Part shown: piece after piece, positions 1 through 8,007 of the stretch
Layout: each line of letters opens with the position of its first letter
Position numbering within the stretch: the first letter of the stretch is position 1
Assembly (NCBI GenBank): GCA_031291675.1
Contig: JARLIO010000034.1
Coordinates: forward strand, 186,001 to 250,000
Direction of reading: 5' to 3'
Origin: Azospirillaceae bacterium
GTDB taxonomy: Bacteria > Pseudomonadota > Alphaproteobacteria > Azospirillales > Azospirillaceae
DNA: 64,000 nucleotides
Position numbers and translations under genes: made by a program
The notes under the pieces: model-generated
Seen by the model: only the letters and a program-made list of their open reading frames with translations
The model's database searches: none
What the model was told of the DNA's origin: nothing

Positions 1-1323
1 ACCGGCCAACGGCCCGTCATGATCGGGGATCTGTGAAACCGCAATGCCCAGCCGCTCGAACAGCGCCGGCCGTCCCAATGCCACCGCCTGATCGCCAATC
101 CTGGCCGTCACACCGAAACCCTGGGTTTCACGGGCCTCGACCAGGGGCAGCCGGGCGCCATCGGGCGCCAACCCGGCCAGGGCACGGCTGACCGGGTGAT
201 TGCTGGTCGCGCCGATTGCGGCGGCGAGCTGGGCCAGGGTCTCCCGGCTTTGACCAGCCGACGGTACAACGCCGACCACGGTCAACTGGCCTCGCGTCAC
301 GGTACCGGTCTTGTCGAACACGATCGAGGTCACTTCGGCCAGGCGTTCGAGAAATCCCGAGCCTTTGATCAGGATGCCATGCCGCGCGGCGACCGCGATC
401 GCAGCAATTGCCGTCGCCGGCGCGGCGAGGATCAGCGCACAGGGGCACGACGCCACCAGCACCGCCAGCATCGCCGCGGTATCCGCGGAGGCAAACCAGA
501 CGCCCGCCGCGATGATCAGAATCAGGGTGATATAGGCACCGGCATAGCGTTCCAGCAACCGGGTGATCGGGGGCTTGGCCTGTTCGGCCTGCCGCATCAA
601 CGCGATGATCTTGCCAAGGGTGGTCTCGCCGCCGACCCGTGTGACGTTGACCACCAAACGGCCATCGAGATTGATCGAACCCGCGAGGACCGGATCCCCG
701 GCAACGACATCAACCGGCACGGATTCACCGGTCAGCGACGCCGTGTCGATACTGGACGTGCCGTCCCGGACGATGCCGTCGGCCGGGATGCGGTCACCGG
801 CGCGGAGTTCGATCGCATCGCCCGCCGCGAGGCGTCGGGTGGATACCACCTCAACGGCGCCATCGTCGCCAACAAGACGCCGTGCCGACGCCTCGACCAG
901 CCGGCCCAGGCTGCGAATGGCCGCCTGCGAGCTCAGCAGGCTTCGTTCCTCCAGAACATGGGCCAAAATCATGACGATGGGCAACACCGCCGCTGTCGTC
1001 ATGTCACCGGTCGCCGCCGCGGCAATGAAGGCGATCGCCACCAGCCGATCGGTGATTCCGTGAAGATCGGGCGATATCAGGCTGCTGACGCCGGCCGAGA
1101 GCACGGGAACGGCAACGACAGTCGCCGCGACACCGGCAATCAGCGCCGCGACTTCGGTTTCGGCGGGGAACAGCACGCGCCAGACGACGGTGACAGCCAG
1201 CAGGCCGGCTGCGATCATCGACAGCGTCAGGCGAAATGCGAGCGCCGCGTGCGGTCCGGGGCGCGGCAGCCGCCAGGGCCAAAAAGCACGCTGTGTCGCA
1301 GCCGCAATGCCGCTATCCGTCAT
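1..1323 (-). CDS. Heavy-metal P-type ATPase, C-terminus beyond window
   Basis: Membrane pump that moves a soft or transition metal cation across the inner membrane using ATP. The 441 residues present carry membrane segments at about 30-50, 55-80 and 90-120, the actuator motif TGES at 198-201, the CPC metal-binding motif in a transmembrane helix at 293-295, and the phosphorylation motif DKTGT at 337-341. There is no N-terminal HMA metal-binding domain: the protein begins with about 30 residues before the first helix. The nucleotide-binding domain and last helices lie off the left edge. The ATG overlaps the stop of the preceding SPFH gene (ATGA), which fixes the start and makes it the last visible gene of a four-gene operon. 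CPC (rather than SPC or CPH) is compatible with Cu, Zn, Cd or Co; the metal cannot be chosen from this. Confidence 0.95.
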   Translation of the reverse strand, partial: MTDSGIAAATQRAFWPWRLPRPGPHAALAFRLTLSMIAAGLLAVTVVWRVLFPAETEVAALIAGVAATVVAVPVLSAGVSSLISPDLHGITDRLVAIAFIAAAATGDMTTAAVLPIVMILAHVLEERSLLSSQAAIRSLGRLVEASARRLVGDDGAVEVVSTRRLAAGDAIELRAGDRIPADGIVRDGTSSIDTASLTGESVPVDVVAGDPVLAGSINLDGRLVVNVTRVGGETTLGKIIALMRQAEQAKPPITRLLERYAGAYITLILIIAAGVWFASADTAAMLAVLVASCPCALILAAPATAIAAIAVAARHGILIKGSGFLERLAEVTSIVFDKTGTVTRGQLTVVGVVPSAGQSRETLAQLAAAIGATSNHPVSRALAGLAPDGARLPLVEARETQGFGVTARIGDQAVALGRPALFERLGIAVSQIPDHDGPLAG

Positions 1324-2444
1324 GGCGTCGGTCCCGGGAAAATGAGTTGCCGCGTGCCGCGATGATCGATCACCGTCACGTCGCCGGCCTTTCGCAGGAT
1401 TGCCGCAATCTGTTCGCGGTAATATTGCGCCAGGACATTGTTATGGCTGGCGGTGGTCGTGTGGATTTCCAGGGCCGAGATCGCGGCGGTGTCGGTCATG
1501 GCATTCCGGACTCGCTCCTCGGCGACGGCGCGGCCATCGCTGAGGATCCGGTCGCGCTCGCTGGCCGCCTCCCGCGCCGCGCGTGCCGCGTCGGTCCGCG
1601 CGGCCGCGGCGGCCTGATCGGCGGTCTGCGCCGCGGTCAGGACGGCATCGAAGGCGGATTTGGCAATCGGCGGCAGGTCCGCCACGATATCAACGCGCGA
1701 GACGGTGACGCCAAGATCGTCGCCTTGTTCCTTGAGGGCGTCGAGGCGCGCGTTGATCGCACGCAGAAGATCGCCGCGCAGCGCCGCCCGCTGGGCTTCG
1801 GTGCCGACATCCGGCGCCCGGGTGCGGCGCCCCGCGACCCGGTCCTGGTCGGGCCGGGCAACCAGGAAATCATCGAGATCGCGGCTCGCGGCCAGGGCGA
1901 CCGCGCTGGTCTGATAAAGCCGGCGCAGCGCCGGCTCGACATGGGTTTCGGCGAGAAGATAGGCGGCAGGATCCGTGATTTCATAAAACAGCGTGGTATC
2001 CAGTTCGACGACACTGCCGTCACCGGTCAGAAGGTACCCGGCGTTATCCGCGTCCTTTTGCGAACGAAGTTGAATGACGTCGTCGCTGGGCGTGATCTCG
2101 AGATCGGTTTCGGGAGACAAGGGCCGTCCCGCGTTGATCGGTTCGGTGACCGAAACACCGGCCAGGTTGACGGCGGGTTCCGAACCGGCAATCCGCAACG
2201 CAATCTGCCGTTCCCGCGCGGGCAGCAGGCGGACCCGTTCGACCGGCTGGGGCCAGACCAGCAGCAACCCGGCCTCGCGAACCCGATCGATCCGCCCGAA
2301 ACGGAGCACCACGGCCCGGCTGTCCGCGGCGACCTGGCGAATATTGCTGGTCAGCCACCCCAGCGCGAGCAGCGCCGTCGCGGCATAGAGCAGGCGAAAA
2401 CCGATCTTGACCGATTGCGCCAGCGGATCGATCGGGCGGGTCAC
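1320..2444 (-). CDS. SPFH-domain membrane protein, HflK/HflC-like (third SPFH gene)
   Basis: A 374-residue stomatin/prohibitin/flotillin/HflK-C family protein. One transmembrane helix lies at about 16-35, then the SPFH domain (a typical VLRFGRID turn near 47-54, then the proline-rich VWPQPVERV), and a long Ala/Arg-rich helical region around 240-310 like the coiled coil of HflK and HflC. In Escherichia coli, HflK and HflC form a periplasmic-side cage around the FtsH protease. Here the gene overlaps both neighbours by 4 bases (ATGA) and lies between another SPFH gene and the metal ATPase. No ftsH or hflX is near. Whether it modulates a protease or organises the ATPase is unknown. Confidence 0.88.
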   Translation of the reverse strand: MTRPIDPLAQSVKIGFRLLYAATALLALGWLTSNIRQVAADSRAVVLRFGRIDRVREAGLLLVWPQPVERVRLLPARERQIALRIAGSEPAVNLAGVSVTEPINAGRPLSPETDLEITPSDDVIQLRSQKDADNAGYLLTGDGSVVELDTTLFYEITDPAAYLLAETHVEPALRRLYQTSAVALAASRDLDDFLVARPDQDRVAGRRTRAPDVGTEAQRAALRGDLLRAINARLDALKEQGDDLGVTVSRVDIVADLPPIAKSAFDAVLTAAQTADQAAAAARTDAARAAREAASERDRILSDGRAVAEERVRNAMTDTAAISALEIHTTTASHNNVLAQYYREQIAAILRKAGDVTVIDHRGTRQLIFPGPTP

Positions 2445-3502
2445 CGGGCGGCCTCCGCCGCCGCCGCCGCCGCCGATGACGGCAGCGACCCGGCTTCGGA
2501 TTCAAGCGCCGACGGTCCCTGGACCAGAGCCTGGAATGGTGCGGCATCGGTGCGCAGGATCATGCGGGTCCGGGTGCCGACGATGGCGTTGATGGCATCG
2601 AGCGATCGCACCAGGGTGTAGAGCTGCGGATCAAGGTCATAGGCCTTGGCATAGATTGCCGCGGCCTGCTGACGTGATTGGGCTTCGATCGCTGCCGCCT
2701 CGGTCTTGGCCTGGGCGCCGGTGATCCGGGCATCACGGGCGGCGTCGGAGCGAATTTCGGCTGCGATGCGCAACCCCTCGGCGGTGCGCTGGGCCGCGAC
2801 CGTTTCGCGTTCGGTGCGCATCCGGGCAACCGTTGCCGCCAGCGTTTCCGCCGGAAGGCTGAGACGTTCGACCCCGACCTGCCGGATCGTGACGCCATAG
2901 ATATCGAGAACCTGACGCGCCAGATCATCCTGCAACCGCTGTTCGAAGGCTGACAGTTGGGCCTTGGCGGGGTCGGTATTGACCAGATCGGTCAGATCGA
3001 AGTGGCTGGCGGTCACTTGCAGCGCGGATCCGACCAGACTGCGCAACTGGCGCGCCGCCTCGTCGGGATTATTGCGCGCCGCGCGAAGGAACTGGCGGAT
3101 TCGCGCCGGATCGTCCGGCACCTGCCAGGCGACATAGGCCTGGATCAGGATGCGCAAACCGTCGCGCGTCCCAACATCCTGCAACCCGCTGCTGGTGGTG
3201 CGCAAACGAAGATCGACCTGGATCGTCCCCTCGATCGGCGCCGGCGCTTTCCACGCCAATCCGGGTTCGGTCAGGACGCGGACCGGATCGCCGAAGGCGG
3301 TCACGACCACGGCCTGCCCGGCCCCGACCATGACCAGACACGACACCGCGATCGCACCCAGCACGATGATACCGGCCAGACCAATGCGGATGATCCGTCC
3401 CAGCATGACCGATCCCCCGGGCCGGGCCGTGATATCGAATTCATCCGGATCCGGACCGCCCTGGTCGCGGCGATCCCGATCAGCGGTGCCCTGGGGCATC
3501 AT
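2441..3502 (-). CDS. SPFH-domain membrane protein, HflC-like (second SPFH gene)
   Basis: A 353-residue HflC-like protein. A single membrane helix at about 36-58 follows a short polar, Asp/Arg-rich tail. The SPFH domain begins VVVTAFGDPVRVLTEPGLAW, a close match to the HflC signature of a turn followed by a glycine-leucine stretch. A helical Arg/Glu/Ala region at about 220-290 and the usual HflC-like C-terminal stretch on residues around YTLVRSLDAINAIV follow. The C-terminus ends in an alanine run. The first of two adjacent ATG codons overlaps the stop of the upstream gene, so that start was chosen. It is the middle member of the three-SPFH operon; paralogy to both neighbours suggests a hetero-oligomer, which is inference. 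Confidence 0.9.
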   Translation of the reverse strand: MMPQGTADRDRRDQGGPDPDEFDITARPGGSVMLGRIIRIGLAGIIVLGAIAVSCLVMVGAGQAVVVTAFGDPVRVLTEPGLAWKAPAPIEGTIQVDLRLRTTSSGLQDVGTRDGLRILIQAYVAWQVPDDPARIRQFLRAARNNPDEAARQLRSLVGSALQVTASHFDLTDLVNTDPAKAQLSAFEQRLQDDLARQVLDIYGVTIRQVGVERLSLPAETLAATVARMRTERETVAAQRTAEGLRIAAEIRSDAARDARITGAQAKTEAAAIEAQSRQQAAAIYAKAYDLDPQLYTLVRSLDAINAIVGTRTRMILRTDAAPFQALVQGPSALESEAGSLPSSAAAAAAEAAR

Positions 3503-5448
3503 GGACTCTGGCCTCCCTTTCCGTTCCTGGGTTCCGGGCCTGCCGCAGCGGTGGCCCCGAACGAGCGCAAATCGATCGTCGCCGCGTCGGCACCGTCGAG
3601 TCGGTTGTCGATGATTTCCAGCGGCATGTTGGCGAGCGCGCCCCGCAGGTTCGTGAAAAAGCGCTCCATCAAAAACGGCCGGCGGCCGGCGCGATAGGCC
3701 TGGTGATCGGCCTGAAAATCGCTCGCGTCCACCGCTGCGGCACCGGTTCGCTCGGCGGCCGCGGCGCGCGCGGCATCGGTCGCGCCATGGGCGTCGCGCC
3801 GCGCGATCTGGGTCAGCGATTCCGCCTTGCCGCGTTCTGTTGCGATCGCGGTCATGGCGGCGATCTCCGCAGCCTGGACATTGTGATAGGCGACGGCGGC
3901 GCCACCAGGCGGACGGATCGCCTCGATGACCACAGCCACGATTTCAACCCCGCCGCCGAGGCGATCAAGGGCGGCCTGCAATTGGGCCCGCGCGGTTTCG
4001 GCCAAGGTTTCACGATCGGCGCTCAAAGCATCGCTCAAGGTTTCCGTCGCAAAGAAATGGACGAATTGCCGCCCGGCGACCGCGCGGATCACCGGTTCAA
4101 CGGCCACCGCGCCGTACAAGGCCCGGCGCGCCGCGGCATCGTCGAGGCCGATGCGATAGAGGACGTGCAGGGTCACCCCGATCGTCTCGAAACTTTGCCG
4201 TCCCGCCTCCGCCCGGGCAATGATGGTGGAAGCCTCGGCGTTCTGGACCTGATCCCAGAGCCGGTTTGCGCTGGGCGGCGGCGGATCCTCGGCGCCGCGA
4301 CGCTCGGGCGGACTCGTGTCGGTCCCACCCTGAGGCGGCGCGACATCATCGCCGCCGATGACAATGGAATGGACGATGCCCAGTTCGGCGCGCCGGATCA
4401 CGGCGAACGGCCAGGGCAAGACGAGATGCAGCCCCGGCGCAAGCATCGCGACCGGGGCCCCGAAACGTTCGTACGATCCCCGTTCGTCGAGGCCGATCAC
4501 CACCACGCCGGTGAGGAGCCAACACAGCAGCAACAAGCCGAAGATCACCGGTACCGTCGCCCGCCGGAGATAGGTCAACGCCCAGCTCCGGGAAAAATCG
4601 ATGCCAAACCGGTCCCGGATCGTCTGCGCCAGCGCCTGCGGCGACGCATCATGCGGTCTCAGGCCGGCAGCGACCAGGCTTGCTATCGCCGGCTGGGCGG
4701 GATCGGCCGGCGGCAGGAACCAGACGGCCAGGTTCCGTACTGCCAACTCGCCGGCCAGGATGAACACGAACGCGGCCAGCATCAACCGAACCCCATAGAC
4801 CCAACCAAACCCCAGCCCCGCCAGGATTTCGAGCCCGCCGGCGACAGCGAAGGTGCAGACCGGAACAAAGAGCAGGACCGCCAATACCGGAGCTTCGGCC
4901 AACTGTGCCCCCGGGATGGCCGCGACGCGCCGCTCGATCACCAGAACCGGAAAAATCGCCCCCATCAGCAGGCTGGCGGTCACAAGATGCTGTTGCAGCG
5001 AGAGCGGATCGGGCCCAAGAGCCAACACCGGCCGGAACCGCCATTGCAGAATGGTCGCCAGGCCCGAAAACACGATCAGGATCATCGATTGGATACGGGG
5101 CCGACCGATGCCCCGACGCGCCACCCGCAGGATCCGCGATCGGGCGGCGGCGCGCGGATCGCCGTGCCGCGAAGCCGCGCCCCAGACCAGCAGCGTCGCG
5201 GCCCCGGCAATGATCAGCGTCGCCGGCCCCGATCCCGCCAGCCCGGCCTCCCGAGCCGCCATCGCCACAACGCCGACGGTCCCGGCCCAGGGCAGAGACA
5301 CTGCGGCCGGCAGGATGATCGCGAGCGCGAAGTAAATCAGTGTTGCCCCCGCCAGTAGGGCTTTCAGCGGCGGAGCCGCCCCATCACGGGCCGGTGGCAA
5401 AACACGGGCCGCAACGGCGGCCGTGCCCTGAGAGCGTTTCGATAGCAT
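3499..5448 (-). CDS. Polytopic membrane protein fused to an HflK-like SPFH domain
   Basis: First gene of the SPFH/P-type ATPase operon, 649 residues. The N-terminal half is a polytopic membrane domain with hydrophobic segments at about 30-50, 74-92, 120-135, 156-172, 186-212, 219-244 and 299-318; the C-terminal half (from about 320) is an SPFH domain with the HflK-type turn VLPWPFAVI and an Ala/Glu-rich helical tail. A proline/glycine linker interrupts the SPFH domain near 372-392. Ordinary HflK has one transmembrane helix, so the extra membrane domain is unusual. The family is sometimes labelled protease modulator HflK in metal-ATPase neighbourhoods. Its stop overlaps the next gene's start by 4 bases. 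Function is unproven. Confidence 0.85.
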   Translation of the reverse strand: MLSKRSQGTAAVAARVLPPARDGAAPPLKALLAGATLIYFALAIILPAAVSLPWAGTVGVVAMAAREAGLAGSGPATLIIAGAATLLVWGAASRHGDPRAAARSRILRVARRGIGRPRIQSMILIVFSGLATILQWRFRPVLALGPDPLSLQQHLVTASLLMGAIFPVLVIERRVAAIPGAQLAEAPVLAVLLFVPVCTFAVAGGLEILAGLGFGWVYGVRLMLAAFVFILAGELAVRNLAVWFLPPADPAQPAIASLVAAGLRPHDASPQALAQTIRDRFGIDFSRSWALTYLRRATVPVIFGLLLLCWLLTGVVVIGLDERGSYERFGAPVAMLAPGLHLVLPWPFAVIRRAELGIVHSIVIGGDDVAPPQGGTDTSPPERRGAEDPPPPSANRLWDQVQNAEASTIIARAEAGRQSFETIGVTLHVLYRIGLDDAAARRALYGAVAVEPVIRAVAGRQFVHFFATETLSDALSADRETLAETARAQLQAALDRLGGGVEIVAVVIEAIRPPGGAAVAYHNVQAAEIAAMTAIATERGKAESLTQIARRDAHGATDAARAAAAERTGAAAVDASDFQADHQAYRAGRRPFLMERFFTNLRGALANMPLEIIDNRLDGADAATIDLRSFGATAAAGPEPRNGKGGQSP

Positions 5449-5528
5449 TGACGATCCTGTGCGGCGACCGCGTGTTCCGGCGCGGACGCCGGGTCCCCAT
5501 CACCCTGTCGAAGCGGCATCACGGGACC

Positions 5529-5553
5529 GTCACCCCGGCTTGACCGGGGCGAC
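5529..5553. terminator. GC-rich stem-loop between phosphoesterase and SPFH operon
   Basis: Ten-base arms (one mismatch) GTCACCCCGG / CCGGGGCGAC around the 5-base loop CTTGA. It lies 14 bases past the stop of the phosphoesterase gene on the minus strand and upstream of the SPFH operon, so it probably ends phosphoesterase transcription. There is no clear U-run. Confidence 0.5.
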
Positions 5554-5566
5554 GGCCGGCGTGCGG

Positions 5567-7489
5567 TTACGGGGCCGCGGTGAAGTCGAACAGATCGGTC
5601 AAATCGCCGATGGCCGGGCTGTTGACCGGGACATAGGGATTGCCGCTCAACGCCTGCGGATTGGGCAGATTGTCCCGGGAATCGGCGGACACCGGCTTCA
5701 AGCCCCAGTTCCGCTCGACGAATTTGAGGAACGAAACATGGTCGCCATAGACATGCGATACCCGGCCGCCCTTGGAATACGCAGAGACCATGATCGCGGG
5801 AATGCGCGTGCCGTCGCCGAAGAAGTCCAGCGGCTGGACATAACCCGAATCCCAGGAACCACCGCCTTCATCCATGGTGATCAGGATTGCCGTGCTGGCC
5901 CACAGCGCCGGATTGGCCTGAACCTCGTCGACGATGCGCCGCGTGAAAGCCTCGAACAGATTCAGCTTCGACGATGCCGGATGGCCATCGGTCAATCCAT
6001 CCGGCTTGACATAGGACACCGCCGGCAGCGTCCCCGACTTGATGTCGCTATCGAGATCGGGAATGTCCTTCATGTGTTCCTGACGCTGATCTGCCTGCGT
6101 CATGACCGATTTGGAATACTGGAACGGATTACAGATATTGCAATAAAGCGGGCTTGATGGATCCTTGACATAGGCATCCCAGCCCGCACCGTAATACCGC
6201 CACGAGATGCTACGGTTGCTGAGTTCGTCCGCGATCGTCGGCATCGTCGACGGCGGGATGGTGAATGTTGCCGTATTCACGGTGCCATCACCAAGATAAC
6301 CCGGGTTGTAGTTGTTGAGGAGATAATAGGCGCCTTTTTCGCAATGCGGGTTCGGCTTGTAGGGCAACGACGACAAATAATCCAGAATCGGCTTCACGCC
6401 CGGCTGCGCCGGATCGGAACAATTGCTGTAGGACCCACCAGAATATCCGTCCTGCGAATAATAATTGTTGGTCCCGGCCTGTGGCCGCGGGTCCTCGATT
6501 TCATTGGCCGGAGGCGTTGCGGGATTGCCCTGGTCGTCGCTATAATACATTGCGAGACCCGTCCCAAGGACGATATGATTGGCCCCGGTCCCTCCCTGGA
6601 CCGACTGGTGGAAATTATCACTGCTGGTATAGCGATCCGCCAGATCCTTGAAATACGGCGCATCGCCCGCGCTGATATTGAAGAATCCCATCGCCGTGTT
6701 GCCTTCACCGGTCGAGCGATCGGTGAAATTGGCCGGCTGCGCCTTGCCGTTGCTTCCGGCGCCGATCGTGACCTCGACCCAGGGGAACAGATCGCTGAGG
6801 CAACCGGACGGATTGTCAGCCGTGGCATGGCTGACCGAGCAATCGAGCTGTTGCCACATCTGATAGAAGCGGTGGACCGGGCTCGGCGTGTAGGAATCGT
6901 AGGGGATCTTGGCGTTGGTGATGGGGAACGGCCCGTTCGCCATCGTCTGGGCATCGGGATAGCGCGTATCGACGCTGTGGCTGGCAATGCCGCTGGCCCC
7001 GGTTGTCAGCAGGGGCAGATCCACCGGAGACAACGCATTTTCCGCTTTGGCGGCGACCGCGATGCTGACAAAAGGCGGCCCGTTGGCATCACTGGCCGCC
7101 GTCGGAACACCATCGGTCATGGCCGGCGGCAACACCGAATAGGGCGTCTTGTCGGCCGGCGCGATCGAAAAGTCGCCGGTGACCGTGGCCGAATATTGCG
7201 CGGCCCGGGCGAAATGCGGCCCGGGCGTACCATCGGCATTGACGATACCCTTGGACAGCAGGTTCGACACCGTCTGACCAGCGACCGGTTTGTAGGTCGC
7301 ATAGATGTTATCGTAAGTATGGTTTTCGCCGATGATGATGATGACGTGCTTGATCGGCGTCGTGGTTTCCGCGTCGGCCGCCTGGGCCAAACCCGGCACC
7401 AGCGGTGCGAACACGACCGATGCGCTGACCGCAGCGCGAAGCGCCCAACGCAACCGCTGCTTTGCACGAGTCAGACTGTCCTGACACAT
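5567..7489 (-). CDS. Secreted phosphoesterase (acid phosphatase/phospholipase C superfamily)
   Basis: A 640-residue exported hydrolase of the alkaline-phosphatase-like phosphoesterase family that includes acid phosphatase AcpA and bacterial phospholipases C. A signal peptide ends at AQA near residue 37. The metal-binding GENHTYDNI motif follows directly, and a late block MDEGGGSWD ... YGDHVSFLKFVE supplies further predicted metal ligands, the standard arrangement of this family. No twin-arginine motif is present, so Sec export is likely. I chose the ATG at 7489 because it gives a clean signal peptide; an in-frame ATG at 7540 and the longer frame would place polar residues in front of it. It would act in the periplasm or outside the cell on phosphate esters. 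Substrate is not predictable. It stands alone. Confidence 0.9.
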   Translation of the reverse strand: MCQDSLTRAKQRLRWALRAAVSASVVFAPLVPGLAQAADAETTTPIKHVIIIIGENHTYDNIYATYKPVAGQTVSNLLSKGIVNADGTPGPHFARAAQYSATVTGDFSIAPADKTPYSVLPPAMTDGVPTAASDANGPPFVSIAVAAKAENALSPVDLPLLTTGASGIASHSVDTRYPDAQTMANGPFPITNAKIPYDSYTPSPVHRFYQMWQQLDCSVSHATADNPSGCLSDLFPWVEVTIGAGSNGKAQPANFTDRSTGEGNTAMGFFNISAGDAPYFKDLADRYTSSDNFHQSVQGGTGANHIVLGTGLAMYYSDDQGNPATPPANEIEDPRPQAGTNNYYSQDGYSGGSYSNCSDPAQPGVKPILDYLSSLPYKPNPHCEKGAYYLLNNYNPGYLGDGTVNTATFTIPPSTMPTIADELSNRSISWRYYGAGWDAYVKDPSSPLYCNICNPFQYSKSVMTQADQRQEHMKDIPDLDSDIKSGTLPAVSYVKPDGLTDGHPASSKLNLFEAFTRRIVDEVQANPALWASTAILITMDEGGGSWDSGYVQPLDFFGDGTRIPAIMVSAYSKGGRVSHVYGDHVSFLKFVERNWGLKPVSADSRDNLPNPQALSGNPYVPVNSPAIGDLTDLFDFTAAP

Positions 7490-8007
7490 GATGGATCTCG
7501 CAAATGAGGTTAAGGGGCAATCTGCTGCGTTGAGAGGCATCGCGGTTTGCCCAAGCCACAACTACGGGACAGCGACACCTCCAAACCGGCGCGAAATATC
7601 GGGCAGATCCGTGCACAATTAATTTCAACATGGTTAATTATTTATTAATAACGCATTATTTGACAATAACTCACAGGTGATGGAATAGATTTATTTATGA
7701 TTAATCCTTAATACCCCCGCATGTATTTTCTTTATTGTGAACAGCCTTCAACGGCAAGGCCGGAGAACCATGGAACGTGGCGTCCCGGCATCGTGGATCC
7801 TGATGTCGGAGCAACCTTTCCTGGAATGCCCGTGATGGCGCCGGGGGCTCCTAATCACCGGCCTGAAGCGGATCCGCTCAATCGCAATCCGCCATTGGGC
7901 GCGTGCTAATATCGAAACGGGCCGGCATGACAGCGCATCGCCGGTGGCCCCGGACCGGAATTCCGCTATGCTGCCATTCATTGCAGGCGATGATATCGGT
8001 GTCGGGA
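7490..8007. other. Intergenic region with AT-rich core
   Basis: About 518 bases between divergent genes with no convincing coding frame. The stretch from about 7615 to 7735 is markedly AT-rich for this genome (TAATTATTTATTAATAAC and similar) and probably holds the divergent promoters of the phosphoesterase and the PAS protein. I could not define -10/-35 pairs with confidence. Confidence 0.5.

Noticed and set aside
196-2621. Long plus-strand frames at the left edge
   Set aside because: Opposite strand carries the P-type ATPase and SPFH genes with all motifs.
3703-5358. 551-codon plus-strand open frame opposite the SPFH fusion gene
   Set aside because: Antisense shadow without recognisable protein features.
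7640-7680. Possible Pho box (TGTGA / TGTCA repeats on the minus strand) upstream of the phosphoesterase
   Set aside because: The two half-motifs are 10 rather than 11 bases apart and only weakly match the consensus.
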